Shown: positions 15,206 to 22,476 of the stretch, piece by piece
How positions within the stretch are numbered: the first letter of the stretch is position 1
How the letters are laid out: each line of letters starts with the position of its first letter
Source: Acidobacteriota bacterium
Lineage (GTDB): Bacteria; Acidobacteriota; Blastocatellia; RBC074
Direction of reading: 5' to 3'
Assembly: GCA_016789605.1 (NCBI GenBank)
Contig: JAEUQO010000438.1
Span: 1-39,168 of the forward strand
DNA: 39,168 bases
Program-made: the position numbers and the translations under genes
The notes under the pieces: model-generated
What the model was told of the DNA's origin: nothing
The model's database searches: none
Seen by the model: only the letters and a program-made list of their open reading frames with translations

Positions 15206-15225
15206 AGCGGGAGGCCGCTCCCGCT
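15206..15225. terminator. GC-rich hairpin with alternative pairing
   Basis: AGCGGGAG-GCCG-CTCCCGCT forms an 8-bp stem; the overlapping GGGAGCGG/CCGCTCCC (15203-15222) is a second, mutually exclusive 8-bp stem. No T-run follows. It lies three bases after the end of the small candidate gene 15229-15429. Confidence 0.4.
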
Positions 15226-15228
15226 GGA

Positions 15229-15429
15229 TTATTGCTGCTGTCGCAATTGGTCGGCACCCACATGGCTTGTGGCGCGTCCCGTAATAAATGGCTTTTCCGA
15301 CAGCAAATTGGATGTGGCGCACGTATGGGGCTCATCCCCAAAGGACACCAATGCCATCGCTTGCCAGCAGGCAGTGCCCGCCACCATCGCGCATCTGGCT
15401 ATTCTGTTTTGATATCCTTTGAGCAACAT
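15229..15429 (-). CDS. Candidate small exported protein, 66 aa
   Basis: An open frame of 66 codons upstream of the array on the same strand. The product starts MLLKGYQNRIARCAMVAGTA with a basic head and a hydrophobic stretch to about residue 28, like a signal peptide or small membrane anchor, and ends in a polar tail with two Cys. I recognise no family. It has no clear ribosome site, but is followed at once by a hairpin and then a terminator-like structure, which is why it is listed. It could equally be chance. Confidence 0.25.
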   Translation of the reverse strand: MLLKGYQNRIARCAMVAGTACWQAMALVSFGDEPHTCATSNLLSEKPFITGRATSHVGADQLRQQQ

Positions 15430-15756
15430 AATGATTGATGATCGAAAACGTGCTTGAAAACTTGTTGACAGTTTAATCTCGTAAGCGGTGCTTACAGCTT
15501 GAATCTACAGCGATCCAAACGAGAACAGCTTATACGCCAGCTTTGCGCTCAGCGTCAAGAAAATAATTCACGCATGGTACTTTTATTTTCCAATAATCAA
15601 GCTAGTTATTTCCATAAATTCGCACTTGACGAGATGGTATCCGTACAACTTGGCATTCATAAATTGACTGCGATAAAATTCAACCGCTGTGATTTGATGA
15701 GACTAAATCGGCGTCAAAACCATCACTTATCAACAATCTGAACCAAGGTGATTAGC
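15430..15756. other. AT-rich intergenic region without recognisable genes
   Basis: This stretch is more AT-rich than its surroundings. A plus frame (15499-15741, TTG start) ends here, but its product has no recognisable features and no good ribosome site, so it is left uncalled. It probably holds the promoter of the 15757 gene. Confidence 0.3.
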
Positions 15757-16053
15757 ATGCAACAACCTATCTGGAATTTTGAGCAGGAATCAACCAACAC
15801 GCGCACGGATGAAACAGGCGTCAATCTGCGCGCCTATTTCGACCGTATGGACGACGCTAAAATGCGGCAATACGACCCGGCTTGGTCCGACGAGCGAGTC
15901 GTTGAGTGGGACGGGAATTTCCGTGATGACGGTGCACTCATGTTGCTTTGCTGTGAGCGCGACGTGGAAGTAGAGGAGTATCGTCAGGTGTTGGAAGAAT
16001 GTATCGCCTATCGAAATCGTGTTCGGGCGACAATGTTGCAAGTACCAAGCTAA
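15757..16053 (+). CDS. Small acidic protein of unknown function, 98 aa
   Basis: The product starts MQQPIWNFEQESTNTRTDETG and is acidic (DRMDDAKMRQYDPAWSDE, DVEVEEYRQVLEECI), soluble, with no signal peptide; I do not recognise the family. The ATG at 15757 is chosen because AAGGTG lies six bases upstream; a GTG at 15748 would overlap that site. It is convergent with the hexahaem cytochrome gene and their stop codons overlap by four bases (16050-16053), so no terminator separates them. Confidence 0.6.
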   Translation: MQQPIWNFEQESTNTRTDETGVNLRAYFDRMDDAKMRQYDPAWSDERVVEWDGNFRDDGALMLLCCERDVEVEEYRQVLEECIAYRNRVRATMLQVPS

Positions 16054-17033
16054 TATTCGCAAAGGCCACTGCGCACGGCATACCGTTTCGGCGTTTTGAA
16101 ACTATCTGCTTCGTGGCATTCAGAACAAATCGCGGCGCGCAAAACGCGGCGATGCTTGAAACTGGTATTGCCGTGCACTTGATGGCAACTCAAACAGGTG
16201 ATGGATTCATCGCCATAGACAGCCACATCTCGCACATTGCGCCAAACGTGCCGATCGCCGGCGTTTAAGTTCTCGTCATCGGCGCGCTTCCAATCCACAA
16301 CAAAGTCGCGAAATAGATTGTCACCCGCCACGAAATTATTGGGATATGGCAGCCCCGTTGATTTCGATTTCGCGTCACGCAAATGGCACTGTGCACAAAC
16401 CGAGGTAATGACTTTGGCGTTGTTGCGCTGTTTTTTCGAGAGCAAAACCAGCGACGTGTCGTTGCCGTGTTCCAGATTTACATCGCCGTGACAGGCATAA
16501 CAATCAAGCCCAAAAGCGACAAAGGTTTTATTTGTTGAGTCAACGCCGGTGGTATGACAGCCAGCACAACGATCTCCGAAGCGCGTTTTATCCCAAACCG
16601 GTTTTCCCTCTCCGGTGGTTTTGGCCGTTTCCCCGAGCGCAGTCTGGCGGTTCAGGATGGTGAATTTTCCATACCCGTCTTTTTTGAGAAAACGCACCAC
16701 GTGACGGCTTCCGAGAAAGTATTCGATCTCTTTTGCAATCGGTGCCAGATCGCTTTGAGCGGCTACGAGTTTGGTCAGTTCGGGAGCATCTTCGCGTTGG
16801 CGAATCGTCACGCCGTGCGCGTTATTCTGCCAGGTCGCGCCGATCGTATTGCGATGGCAAAACAGGCATTCGTCTCCGTGCACAAATTCAGGCACAGGTT
16901 TGCCGACGTGATCGGCTCCCCACGCTGCCGGGTCAAGCGCTTTCTTTTCCTGTCCACGCACACGCACGCCAACTGTAACCACACCAAACACCAAACAAAC
17001 AATCACAAGCTTTGCCCAACCTAACATCTTCAT
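16050..17033 (-). CDS. Secreted hexahaem cytochrome c
   Basis: 327 residues with a signal segment (LGWAKLVIVCLVFGVVTVGV) and six CxxCH haem-binding motifs: CLFCH 56-60, CAGCH 155-159, CYACH 177-181, CAQCH 212-216, CLSCH 279-283 and CSECH 302-306. Scattered histidines (HGV, EHGND, HRHVW-like stretches) could be distal ligands. Six-haem proteins of this length occur in periplasmic electron transfer; the C-terminal HQVHG and CSECHEAD resemble doubled-CxxCH cytochromes. No enzymatic site is obvious, so an electron-transfer role is inferred. A dihaem peroxidase-like gene lies immediately upstream (29 bp), so the two probably form an operon. Confidence 0.92.
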   Translation of the reverse strand: MKMLGWAKLVIVCLVFGVVTVGVRVRGQEKKALDPAAWGADHVGKPVPEFVHGDECLFCHRNTIGATWQNNAHGVTIRQREDAPELTKLVAAQSDLAPIAKEIEYFLGSRHVVRFLKKDGYGKFTILNRQTALGETAKTTGEGKPVWDKTRFGDRCAGCHTTGVDSTNKTFVAFGLDCYACHGDVNLEHGNDTSLVLLSKKQRNNAKVITSVCAQCHLRDAKSKSTGLPYPNNFVAGDNLFRDFVVDWKRADDENLNAGDRHVWRNVRDVAVYGDESITCLSCHQVHGNTSFKHRRVLRAAICSECHEADSFKTPKRYAVRSGLCEY

Positions 17034-17061
17034 CGCAAACTCCCGGTTCTTCTCAAAACGA

Positions 17062-18378
17062 CTATCGGTATTTTTTCAGGTCTTCATTGAGCGACTGCAA
17101 AAATGCCGCCAGCGGAGCCACATCCGATTCAGCAATGTTGATGCGCGCCAATTCGTCGTCGCCCTCGCGAATTTGCCCGGCACGCGCCAGCTCACTCAGC
17201 CGTTTAAATTCGTGCAGCAAATCTTCAAATGTGTGCAGAGAACCATCGTGCAAGTATGGTTGTGAGTAGTTCAAATTACGCAGCGTCGGGGTTTTGAAAG
17301 TCCCGATCATACGTTGCAAGAAACGCTCATCGCTTTCGCCCGCACGACGCAGCGGAGAGGTTTTCAAATCCACAAAATTCCAATGTCCCAAATCAACGTC
17401 GCTGGGATTTTTTCGCGTCGGAAATTCACGAAACTGCCGCGACGGGCGTTTTGCCTCAGTCGCACCAGGAATGCTTAATGCCGCAAACTTCCCTGCTCCG
17501 TGAATCTGATCGTATTCGCGCTGGCTGATCCCCAGATTGTGATATGACTGATCGGTAAACAACGGTGGCACGTGACAAACCGCGCAGTTGGCGGTGGAAA
17601 GAAATGCCTTCAGTCCTTGCAGCGCCAACGAATCAAAGCCTGGCATCAACTTTAATTCCTGGCGACTTTCGCGCGCGGAAAGTTGCGCCAGGAGTTTTTG
17701 TGCAAAAGCCGGTGCTGATTCGCCGGTCGCCGGAGCCTCTGGCAATCCGTTGGCGCGTACAAATTGATCATACGGCGATGTTCGTCGTGACTTGAGGGTG
17801 CGCATAAACTCGGCCACAGCTTTGGCAGCCAGATTGATCGTGTTTTCGCGACTTAGCGTGAGCACGTCTACGTCAAAAGCGGCTTTGAACTGTGTGCGGT
17901 ACGCAGCGTCCTGGGTCAGCACTTTATGCGTCTGCGCATACGCTTTCGCTTCTTCACCCGGCAACCAGCCCATCGGACGCCCGGCCCAAGTGCCTTTCAC
18001 CAAATCTTCCAGCGAAGCAAATTCACCGTCGTAATGCAGGCGCGGCATTTCGCCTACATCGAGAATTGTCGGCGAGTTGCGCAACTCTAACCGCCGAACG
18101 TCCTGCGAACGAGAGGACACCCAACTGCGATTGAAAAAGTCTGCATACGCCCGCAAACCTTGCGGGTCTTCGTCATACAGATGGCAATGGCTGCAACTGG
18201 CAGGCAAATCACCCTCTGACGTTGAAAACCGATTGTCGCGAAACAGTTGCTCTCCCAAACGCACGACTGCTGATTGCACTGACCGTCCTTGCGCCAAAGG
18301 TGCGCGCCATACAATCACGGATGCATTGCACAACCAAAACACGGCCGCCGTGAACAAGAGCACTCGTTTCAACATCAC
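17062..18378 (-). CDS. Dihaem cytochrome c peroxidase-like protein (CcpA/MauG family)
   Basis: 438 residues with an N-terminal hydrophobic export segment and two CxxCH motifs, CSHCH 62-66 and CAVCH 265-269, spaced as in bacterial dihaem peroxidases. Other family features: RLGEQLFRDNRFS, LELRNSPTILDVG (peroxidase-type RNSPTL), FDSLALQGLKAFLSTANC, and FKTPTLRNLNYSQPYLHDGSLHTFEDL near the C-terminus. Relatives reduce hydrogen peroxide or oxidise a protein substrate such as methylamine dehydrogenase precursor. A hexahaem cytochrome 29 bp downstream is a plausible electron partner. Confidence 0.93.
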   Translation of the reverse strand: MMLKRVLLFTAAVFWLCNASVIVWRAPLAQGRSVQSAVVRLGEQLFRDNRFSTSEGDLPASCSHCHLYDEDPQGLRAYADFFNRSWVSSRSQDVRRLELRNSPTILDVGEMPRLHYDGEFASLEDLVKGTWAGRPMGWLPGEEAKAYAQTHKVLTQDAAYRTQFKAAFDVDVLTLSRENTINLAAKAVAEFMRTLKSRRTSPYDQFVRANGLPEAPATGESAPAFAQKLLAQLSARESRQELKLMPGFDSLALQGLKAFLSTANCAVCHVPPLFTDQSYHNLGISQREYDQIHGAGKFAALSIPGATEAKRPSRQFREFPTRKNPSDVDLGHWNFVDLKTSPLRRAGESDERFLQRMIGTFKTPTLRNLNYSQPYLHDGSLHTFEDLLHEFKRLSELARAGQIREGDDELARINIAESDVAPLAAFLQSLNEDLKKYR

Positions 18379-18401
18379 GCCTCTCTCACTCTAACGATCG
18401 C

Positions 18402-18456
18402 TGGAAAAACGCCAGCGCCGCAGGATACCGCTGGCATCCGGTGAGCGCTGGCGTTT
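18402..18456 (-). terminator. Rho-independent terminator after the 18478-19419 gene
   Basis: AAACGCCAGCGC (18456-18445 on the minus strand) pairs with GCGCTGGCGTTT (18418-18407) across a 26-nt loop and is followed by more T on the minus strand. It separates the secreted-protein gene from the peroxidase operon. Confidence 0.75.
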
Positions 18457-18477
18457 CTCGTTCTCGATTTTGCCAGG

Positions 18478-19419
18478 TTACTTTGCGCCGACTTTGGCAA
18501 ACACAGCGCTCCCCAAACGCACAAACGGGCCGCCGTCTTCGGAAAGCTCTTCGGCGATGGTGAACGAATGCGCGCTGACCACCGAAATCGTGCGCCGCAA
18601 TTGCAGCTTTTGTCCTTTGATCGTTACCGGATCAATCGCAAAGCGGATAGAAATCGGGCTGCTCCAATCGCCTTTGCTGACCAGCATCGCGCCACTGCCC
18701 AGCTTTTCGGTGAAGCTCACCGTTTTGGCCGCTTCGTCAAAGGCGATCATCCAACTGTCTTTGAACGCGCCGCCGTCGTGTTTGCAATCCGCCGCGCCTT
18801 CGACAGATTTTCCGTCGGCGCGTTTGGTCAAGCTAACGACGCATTCACGTGGCGCGGGCCACAAGGCGCTTTCGCGCCCCACATATCTGTAACTCCATTG
18901 CCCGACGAAATAATCAATGGATTGTTTCTGTTGTGGCTGTTCGATCACACCGCGTCCCTGACGGCCTTGCCCACCTGCGGGCGCAGCCTGCGGCGCAGCG
19001 GCGGCTTGTGCCGGCGTACTGTTGGCGTCGGTGCTGACGCGTTTGAGATTCACATCGAAGCTCATGCTCTGGCCGCCAAAATCGAGCGCGCCCTGCCCTT
19101 TCATCGTTTCGCCGTCGAGCGTGAAGGAGTAATTGATCGTGATGGACCCTTGCGGCGTTTCGACATCCGCCTTCGCCGTCATTTTGCTGCCGTCGAGCTT
19201 GATGTCTTTCAACTGAATTTCGCTGCCGGGGCGTAAGCCAGGCATTTTGCCGGAATACGCATCGCCGCTTTTGGTGAAAGTCGCCGAAGTCTCGCGTTCC
19301 CCTTGAAATGATTGCAGCTTGCCTTCCCAACGGCCCACCAATTTGTCCTGGGCCAACACAGACACCACGTGTAACACAAGCAGCAAGAGCGTTCCTGCTG
19401 CAATGAATGAACGTCGCAT
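18478..19419 (-). CDS. Secreted protein of unknown function, 313 aa
   Basis: Begins with a clear signal peptide (MRRSFIAAGTLLLLVLHVVSVLAQ). The mature part is a beta-rich repeat of short-strand units: VGRWEGKLQSFQGERETSATF, GKMPGLRPGSEIQLKDIKL, SFTLDGETMKGQGALDFGGQ, then after an Ala/Gln-rich linker a second half with QSIDYFVGQWSYRYVGRES and VSLTKRADGKSVEGAADCKHDGG. It resembles lipocalin/SMBP-type extracellular proteins common in acidobacteria, but I can name no family. Start at 19419 is set by GGAGGAA upstream. It lies 108 bp downstream of the VOC gene and ends at a terminator (18402-18456). Confidence 0.85.
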   Translation of the reverse strand: MRRSFIAAGTLLLLVLHVVSVLAQDKLVGRWEGKLQSFQGERETSATFTKSGDAYSGKMPGLRPGSEIQLKDIKLDGSKMTAKADVETPQGSITINYSFTLDGETMKGQGALDFGGQSMSFDVNLKRVSTDANSTPAQAAAAPQAAPAGGQGRQGRGVIEQPQQKQSIDYFVGQWSYRYVGRESALWPAPRECVVSLTKRADGKSVEGAADCKHDGGAFKDSWMIAFDEAAKTVSFTEKLGSGAMLVSKGDWSSPISIRFAIDPVTIKGQKLQLRRTISVVSAHSFTIAEELSEDGGPFVRLGSAVFAKVGAK

Positions 19420-19527
19420 TGATGGTTCCTCCGAAAAAAGACCGTGCCTGAACAGGCAGCAGTTCAAACAGTATGTGGCGGATAAAGAGTGCGATTCGGC
19501 TGGGTGCAGCCGTCGCCCAGGTGAGCG

Positions 19528-20493
19528 CTATTCTTTCTGCGCGTGCCCTTCGATGACTTCGATACGAATTTTGTCCGGCCCTTCGATAAAGGCAAATTTG
19601 AGTTTGCCGATCGTGCGCATTTCATCGGTGACCTTGACGCCCGCCTGGCGCAATTTGGCCAGCGCATCAGGCAGATTCTCAAAACTAAAGCCGATGTGAT
19701 CCACCACGCGCCCTTTGGTGGATTCCAACTCTGTCTTGCCCTTCCAGTGATCGGCGTAAGCCTTCTTGGCGTATTCGACCGGGAAAATGATCAGATTGAC
19801 GTTGTCCAGCATCAAGGAAACGCTGGGGCCAATCTGGAAGCCGCGATAAAATCGCGAATCACGCGTGCGCGGCAAACGACCTTTGGCGCCGAAATGCTTC
19901 ATGTACCATTCGCCCGCGCTGACCGGATCGGCGCTGAACAAATGCAAATGTCCAAACCGATGATGTCCGGCGGTGTTCAATTCGATCAACGCCTTGTCAG
20001 GGCTTTGCACATATGCGTAATAAAACAAATCCTTCGCACCGGCATTGCCGCCGATGTCGCTGATGTCGGTCAGCGGTTCAAAAAACTTCGAGCCGAGTTT
20101 CAACTGACGCTCGTATTCGGCCTTCATATTTTCCGCGCCCCAGCCGAAATGCCAGATCGCAGAAGTCAGCTCCCACGCCGGCGGCTGGCTGACTTTGCTA
20201 AACAACATCCAGGATTTCTGCGCCCAAACCGCATCCATCAACCCGGCGAACCTGGCCGGTTCGGAATCAAAGCGGCTGGTGTAAAACTCGATTGCCGCTT
20301 TGGGATCGGGCGTGTTCAGGTGCAGATGGTGGAAATGCGATTCCGGAATTGCGGCAGCATTCGGTTCCGCCGCTTTCTGTTCCGGCTTGGCCTCTTGTGA
20401 CGCCTGTCCCGTTGCGGTCAGCAACAGCGCAAAAAAAATCGCCACTCCCGCAAACAAAAACGTGGCGAACCGGCGCTCAGTCGTTGGTTTCAT
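19528..20493 (-). CDS. Secreted VOC (glyoxalase/dioxygenase fold) protein
   Basis: 321 residues from the ATG at 20493 (AGGAA upstream). An export segment (FATFLFAGVAIFFALLLTATGQ) precedes two VOC-type betaalphabetabetabeta modules: FHHLHLNTPDPKAAIEFYTSRFD and HRFGHLHLFSADPVSAGEWYMKHFGA, each with the His of a metal-binding vicinal-oxygen-chelate site, ending VDHIGFSFENLPDALAKLRQAGV with IEGPDKIRIEVIEG (metal Glu). The fold hosts glyoxalase I, extradiol dioxygenases and resistance proteins; substrate cannot be told. Export is atypical for VOC enzymes but recurrent in acidobacteria-like genomes. An open frame extends upstream to 20580 without a better start. Confidence 0.88.
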   Translation of the reverse strand: MKPTTERRFATFLFAGVAIFFALLLTATGQASQEAKPEQKAAEPNAAAIPESHFHHLHLNTPDPKAAIEFYTSRFDSEPARFAGLMDAVWAQKSWMLFSKVSQPPAWELTSAIWHFGWGAENMKAEYERQLKLGSKFFEPLTDISDIGGNAGAKDLFYYAYVQSPDKALIELNTAGHHRFGHLHLFSADPVSAGEWYMKHFGAKGRLPRTRDSRFYRGFQIGPSVSLMLDNVNLIIFPVEYAKKAYADHWKGKTELESTKGRVVDHIGFSFENLPDALAKLRQAGVKVTDEMRTIGKLKFAFIEGPDKIRIEVIEGHAQKE

Positions 20494-20591
20494 ATTGGTG
20501 TTCCTCGCCTTTCCTGGCTTCCTGGCCCTCCCGGCCTCTGGCTCACTTGCCGACCTTGCCACGACACGGCTTGCATCCACTGTGCAGCGCC

Positions 20592-20822
20592 TTACTGCCG
20601 ATTTGCGTTATGGACGATGACGTCAACGTAATCTTCGCGCCAATCCGGCCAGCAATCCCGCCAATGCCGGTGTTCAAACAGATCACCAGACGTTTCCAAC
20701 TCGGCAGCGGCTTCGCTGATGAACTGCGCCAAGACACGCAATTGCGCGGGGTTGGCGATCAAAGTCACTTCCCGCAAAGACACTGCCGTGTCATCTTCGC
20801 CCTGGCGACCTGCCGCTTTCAT
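20592..20822 (-). CDS. Small protein, possibly of an immunity-protein (Imm32-like) family
   Basis: 76 residues starting MKAAGRQGEDDTAVSLREV, with VTLIANPAQLRVLAQFISEAAAELETSGD and a C-terminal FEHRHWRDCWPDW..DVDVIVHN. The pattern (strand, NPxxL helix, ExE, FEHxHxxD) recalls small single-domain proteins annotated as immunity protein 32, but this is from memory of the pattern and uncertain. Start by AGGAA six bases upstream. It lies between the VOC gene and the amidohydrolase on the same strand. No toxin gene is nearby. Confidence 0.6.
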   Translation of the reverse strand: MKAAGRQGEDDTAVSLREVTLIANPAQLRVLAQFISEAAAELETSGDLFEHRHWRDCWPDWREDYVDVIVHNANRQ

Positions 20823-20887
20823 GGGCGGTTCCTTTCCTGCGTACGCAGCCAACGCCATTGGGTTGGCTGCGCACGCAGAGCAATGGA

Positions 20888-22408
20888 TTAGTCGTCCGCG
20901 CGCACCCAACCGTGCGCCGCGTTTTCGCGTTGGCCGCCCTGCTCAAGGTAAGCGATCTTCACTTTTTCGAGTGTGTCGGCAGGCATGGCTTTGCGTTTGG
21001 CTTTCACATCAACCTTGTAAAGCTTGGCCGCGTTCAAACCGAAAATCTTGGCCTTGTCTTCCTTGGTGATTTTCTTATAGCCAAACTGTTCGCACATATC
21101 GTCGGGAATCTGGAAGCGTTTGAAGGCATCAATCGCCCATTGCGGCGATCCCCACCACAAACAATCCGTGCCCCAGACGACGTGATCCGCGCCATAGTAT
21201 TTGATGTTCTTGCCCATACCGTGCGCAGCCATCTTGGGATCGGTCACCGCCAAAATGTTGAAGAAGCTGCCGATTTCGCAATAGACGTTGTTCATCTTCG
21301 GGTTGCGCTTCTTGATGTCCATCAACACGCTGTGCCATTCAAAATCGCCGGTCTTCGGATCGTACTTGTTGCTTTCCAGCCAGTTCGGTTCGTTCGGACC
21401 GTGTTTGATGGCGGAGTGATACACGACGAAGTTGAAATCAGGATTGCGCAGCGCCGCTTTTTCGACATCTTTCGGATTGGCCAGATGCCCCAACGTGCGC
21501 GATTGATAGGAATATCCCTTGTGCGTGCTGATCAACCGCACGCCGCGTTTGCGCGATTCTTCGATAAACCACTGCGCGTTATCGTCATCCAATTGGAAGC
21601 CGTTGCCGGATTGGCCCGGATCGGTGTGGCAATACCATTTCCAGGAGCTGATGCCATATTCCTTGATCTCGCGTTCCATCTGTTCCAGACAGGACGCCTT
21701 ATCAATCTGGTTTTTGACTTTATCCCAGTAATGGTTCGGCGCGAGGTTGCCCTGGTTCAAAGCGCGCTGTGAACCAGACAGCTCGTTGATCTGCTTGCGA
21801 GCTTTTGACATCACCCAGCTCGGCAACACCTTGCCCGCCGGTCCTGGTGTGCGTTCCATATCCACCAGCACGCGGCCGTTTTTGTCGCGCAGGTTTTCTT
21901 TGCCCGGCACACCGGAAATCACGACCATCATCGTTTCGCTGTCAAAGAACATCTCTTTGACGAAATTGCGGTAGCCATAGGAATCAGCGTCGTTTTTCAA
22001 CTGGAAGCCCATGTTCTGGACAAATTCCATCGTGCGGAAGTTGCCGACCGGCAATCCGTTGGTGAAGTGGGCCTGACAGTCAATGATGAAATATTCGCTC
22101 TTCGGGAATTTCTCTTCCGTCGGCGCAGTTTCCCAGGTTTCGATTTCGTCCACTTCCCAGACTTTGCCAAACACCTGGTTTTGCGCCAGGAAGCAGGTGG
22201 CCAAGCCCATCGAGGTGCGCATGAAATCGCGCCGTTGCATGCCCAGCTTTTTGGCGCGCACTTCAGACATTTCGCCGATCAACTGTTCGACCCGTTTTTG
22301 CGGCTCGGATTGCGGACGAGGTGTGAACTCTTCGTTGGAAACCGCTTGCGTAGGCATGGGCGAATCCACGCCTTTTTTCTGGTCACGTAGTCCTTTACGA
22401 ATCCACAT
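20888..22408 (-). CDS. Amidohydrolase (Amidohydro_2-type TIM barrel) with internal Tat-like motif
   Basis: 506 residues, start ATG with AAAGGAGC upstream. A ~58-residue N-terminal segment precedes a twin-arginine-like motif QRRDFMRTSMGLATCFLAQNQ, suggesting Tat export despite its inset position. The catalytic barrel has YFIIDCQAHF near its start (the DxH metal site appears as DCQAH), later WYCHTDPGQSGNGFQ, RLISTHKGYSYQS, FVVYHSAIKHGPNEPNW and HVVWGTDCLWWGSPQWAID (late-barrel metal Asp). Amidohydro_2 enzymes are metal-dependent hydrolases/decarboxylases; the substrate is not evident. It follows the monooxygenase-like gene on the same strand, separated by a hairpin, and may share its pathway. 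Confidence 0.9.
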   Translation of the reverse strand: MWIRKGLRDQKKGVDSPMPTQAVSNEEFTPRPQSEPQKRVEQLIGEMSEVRAKKLGMQRRDFMRTSMGLATCFLAQNQVFGKVWEVDEIETWETAPTEEKFPKSEYFIIDCQAHFTNGLPVGNFRTMEFVQNMGFQLKNDADSYGYRNFVKEMFFDSETMMVVISGVPGKENLRDKNGRVLVDMERTPGPAGKVLPSWVMSKARKQINELSGSQRALNQGNLAPNHYWDKVKNQIDKASCLEQMEREIKEYGISSWKWYCHTDPGQSGNGFQLDDDNAQWFIEESRKRGVRLISTHKGYSYQSRTLGHLANPKDVEKAALRNPDFNFVVYHSAIKHGPNEPNWLESNKYDPKTGDFEWHSVLMDIKKRNPKMNNVYCEIGSFFNILAVTDPKMAAHGMGKNIKYYGADHVVWGTDCLWWGSPQWAIDAFKRFQIPDDMCEQFGYKKITKEDKAKIFGLNAAKLYKVDVKAKRKAMPADTLEKVKIAYLEQGGQRENAAHGWVRADD

Positions 22409-22430
22409 TGCAATTGCTCCTTTAGGAATC

Positions 22431-22463
22431 GCTTGCGGGCTGTTTGACTGACGGCCCGCAAGC
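22431..22463. terminator. Hairpin between monooxygenase-like and amidohydrolase genes
   Basis: GCTTGCGGGC (22431-22440) and GCCCGCAAGC (22454-22463) form a perfect 10-bp stem. No T-run follows on the minus strand, so it may lower rather than stop expression of the downstream amidohydrolase. Confidence 0.5.
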
Positions 22464-22476
22464 CAGTGTCACATGA

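Noticed and set aside
15499..15741. Plus-strand frame of 80 codons (TTG start) in the AT-rich spacer
   Set aside because: No ribosome site, no recognisable feature, and codon use unlike neighbours.
20858..21772. Plus-strand frame of 304 codons opposite the amidohydrolase
   Set aside because: Antisense shadow; the minus strand has the motif-bearing protein with a ribosome site.
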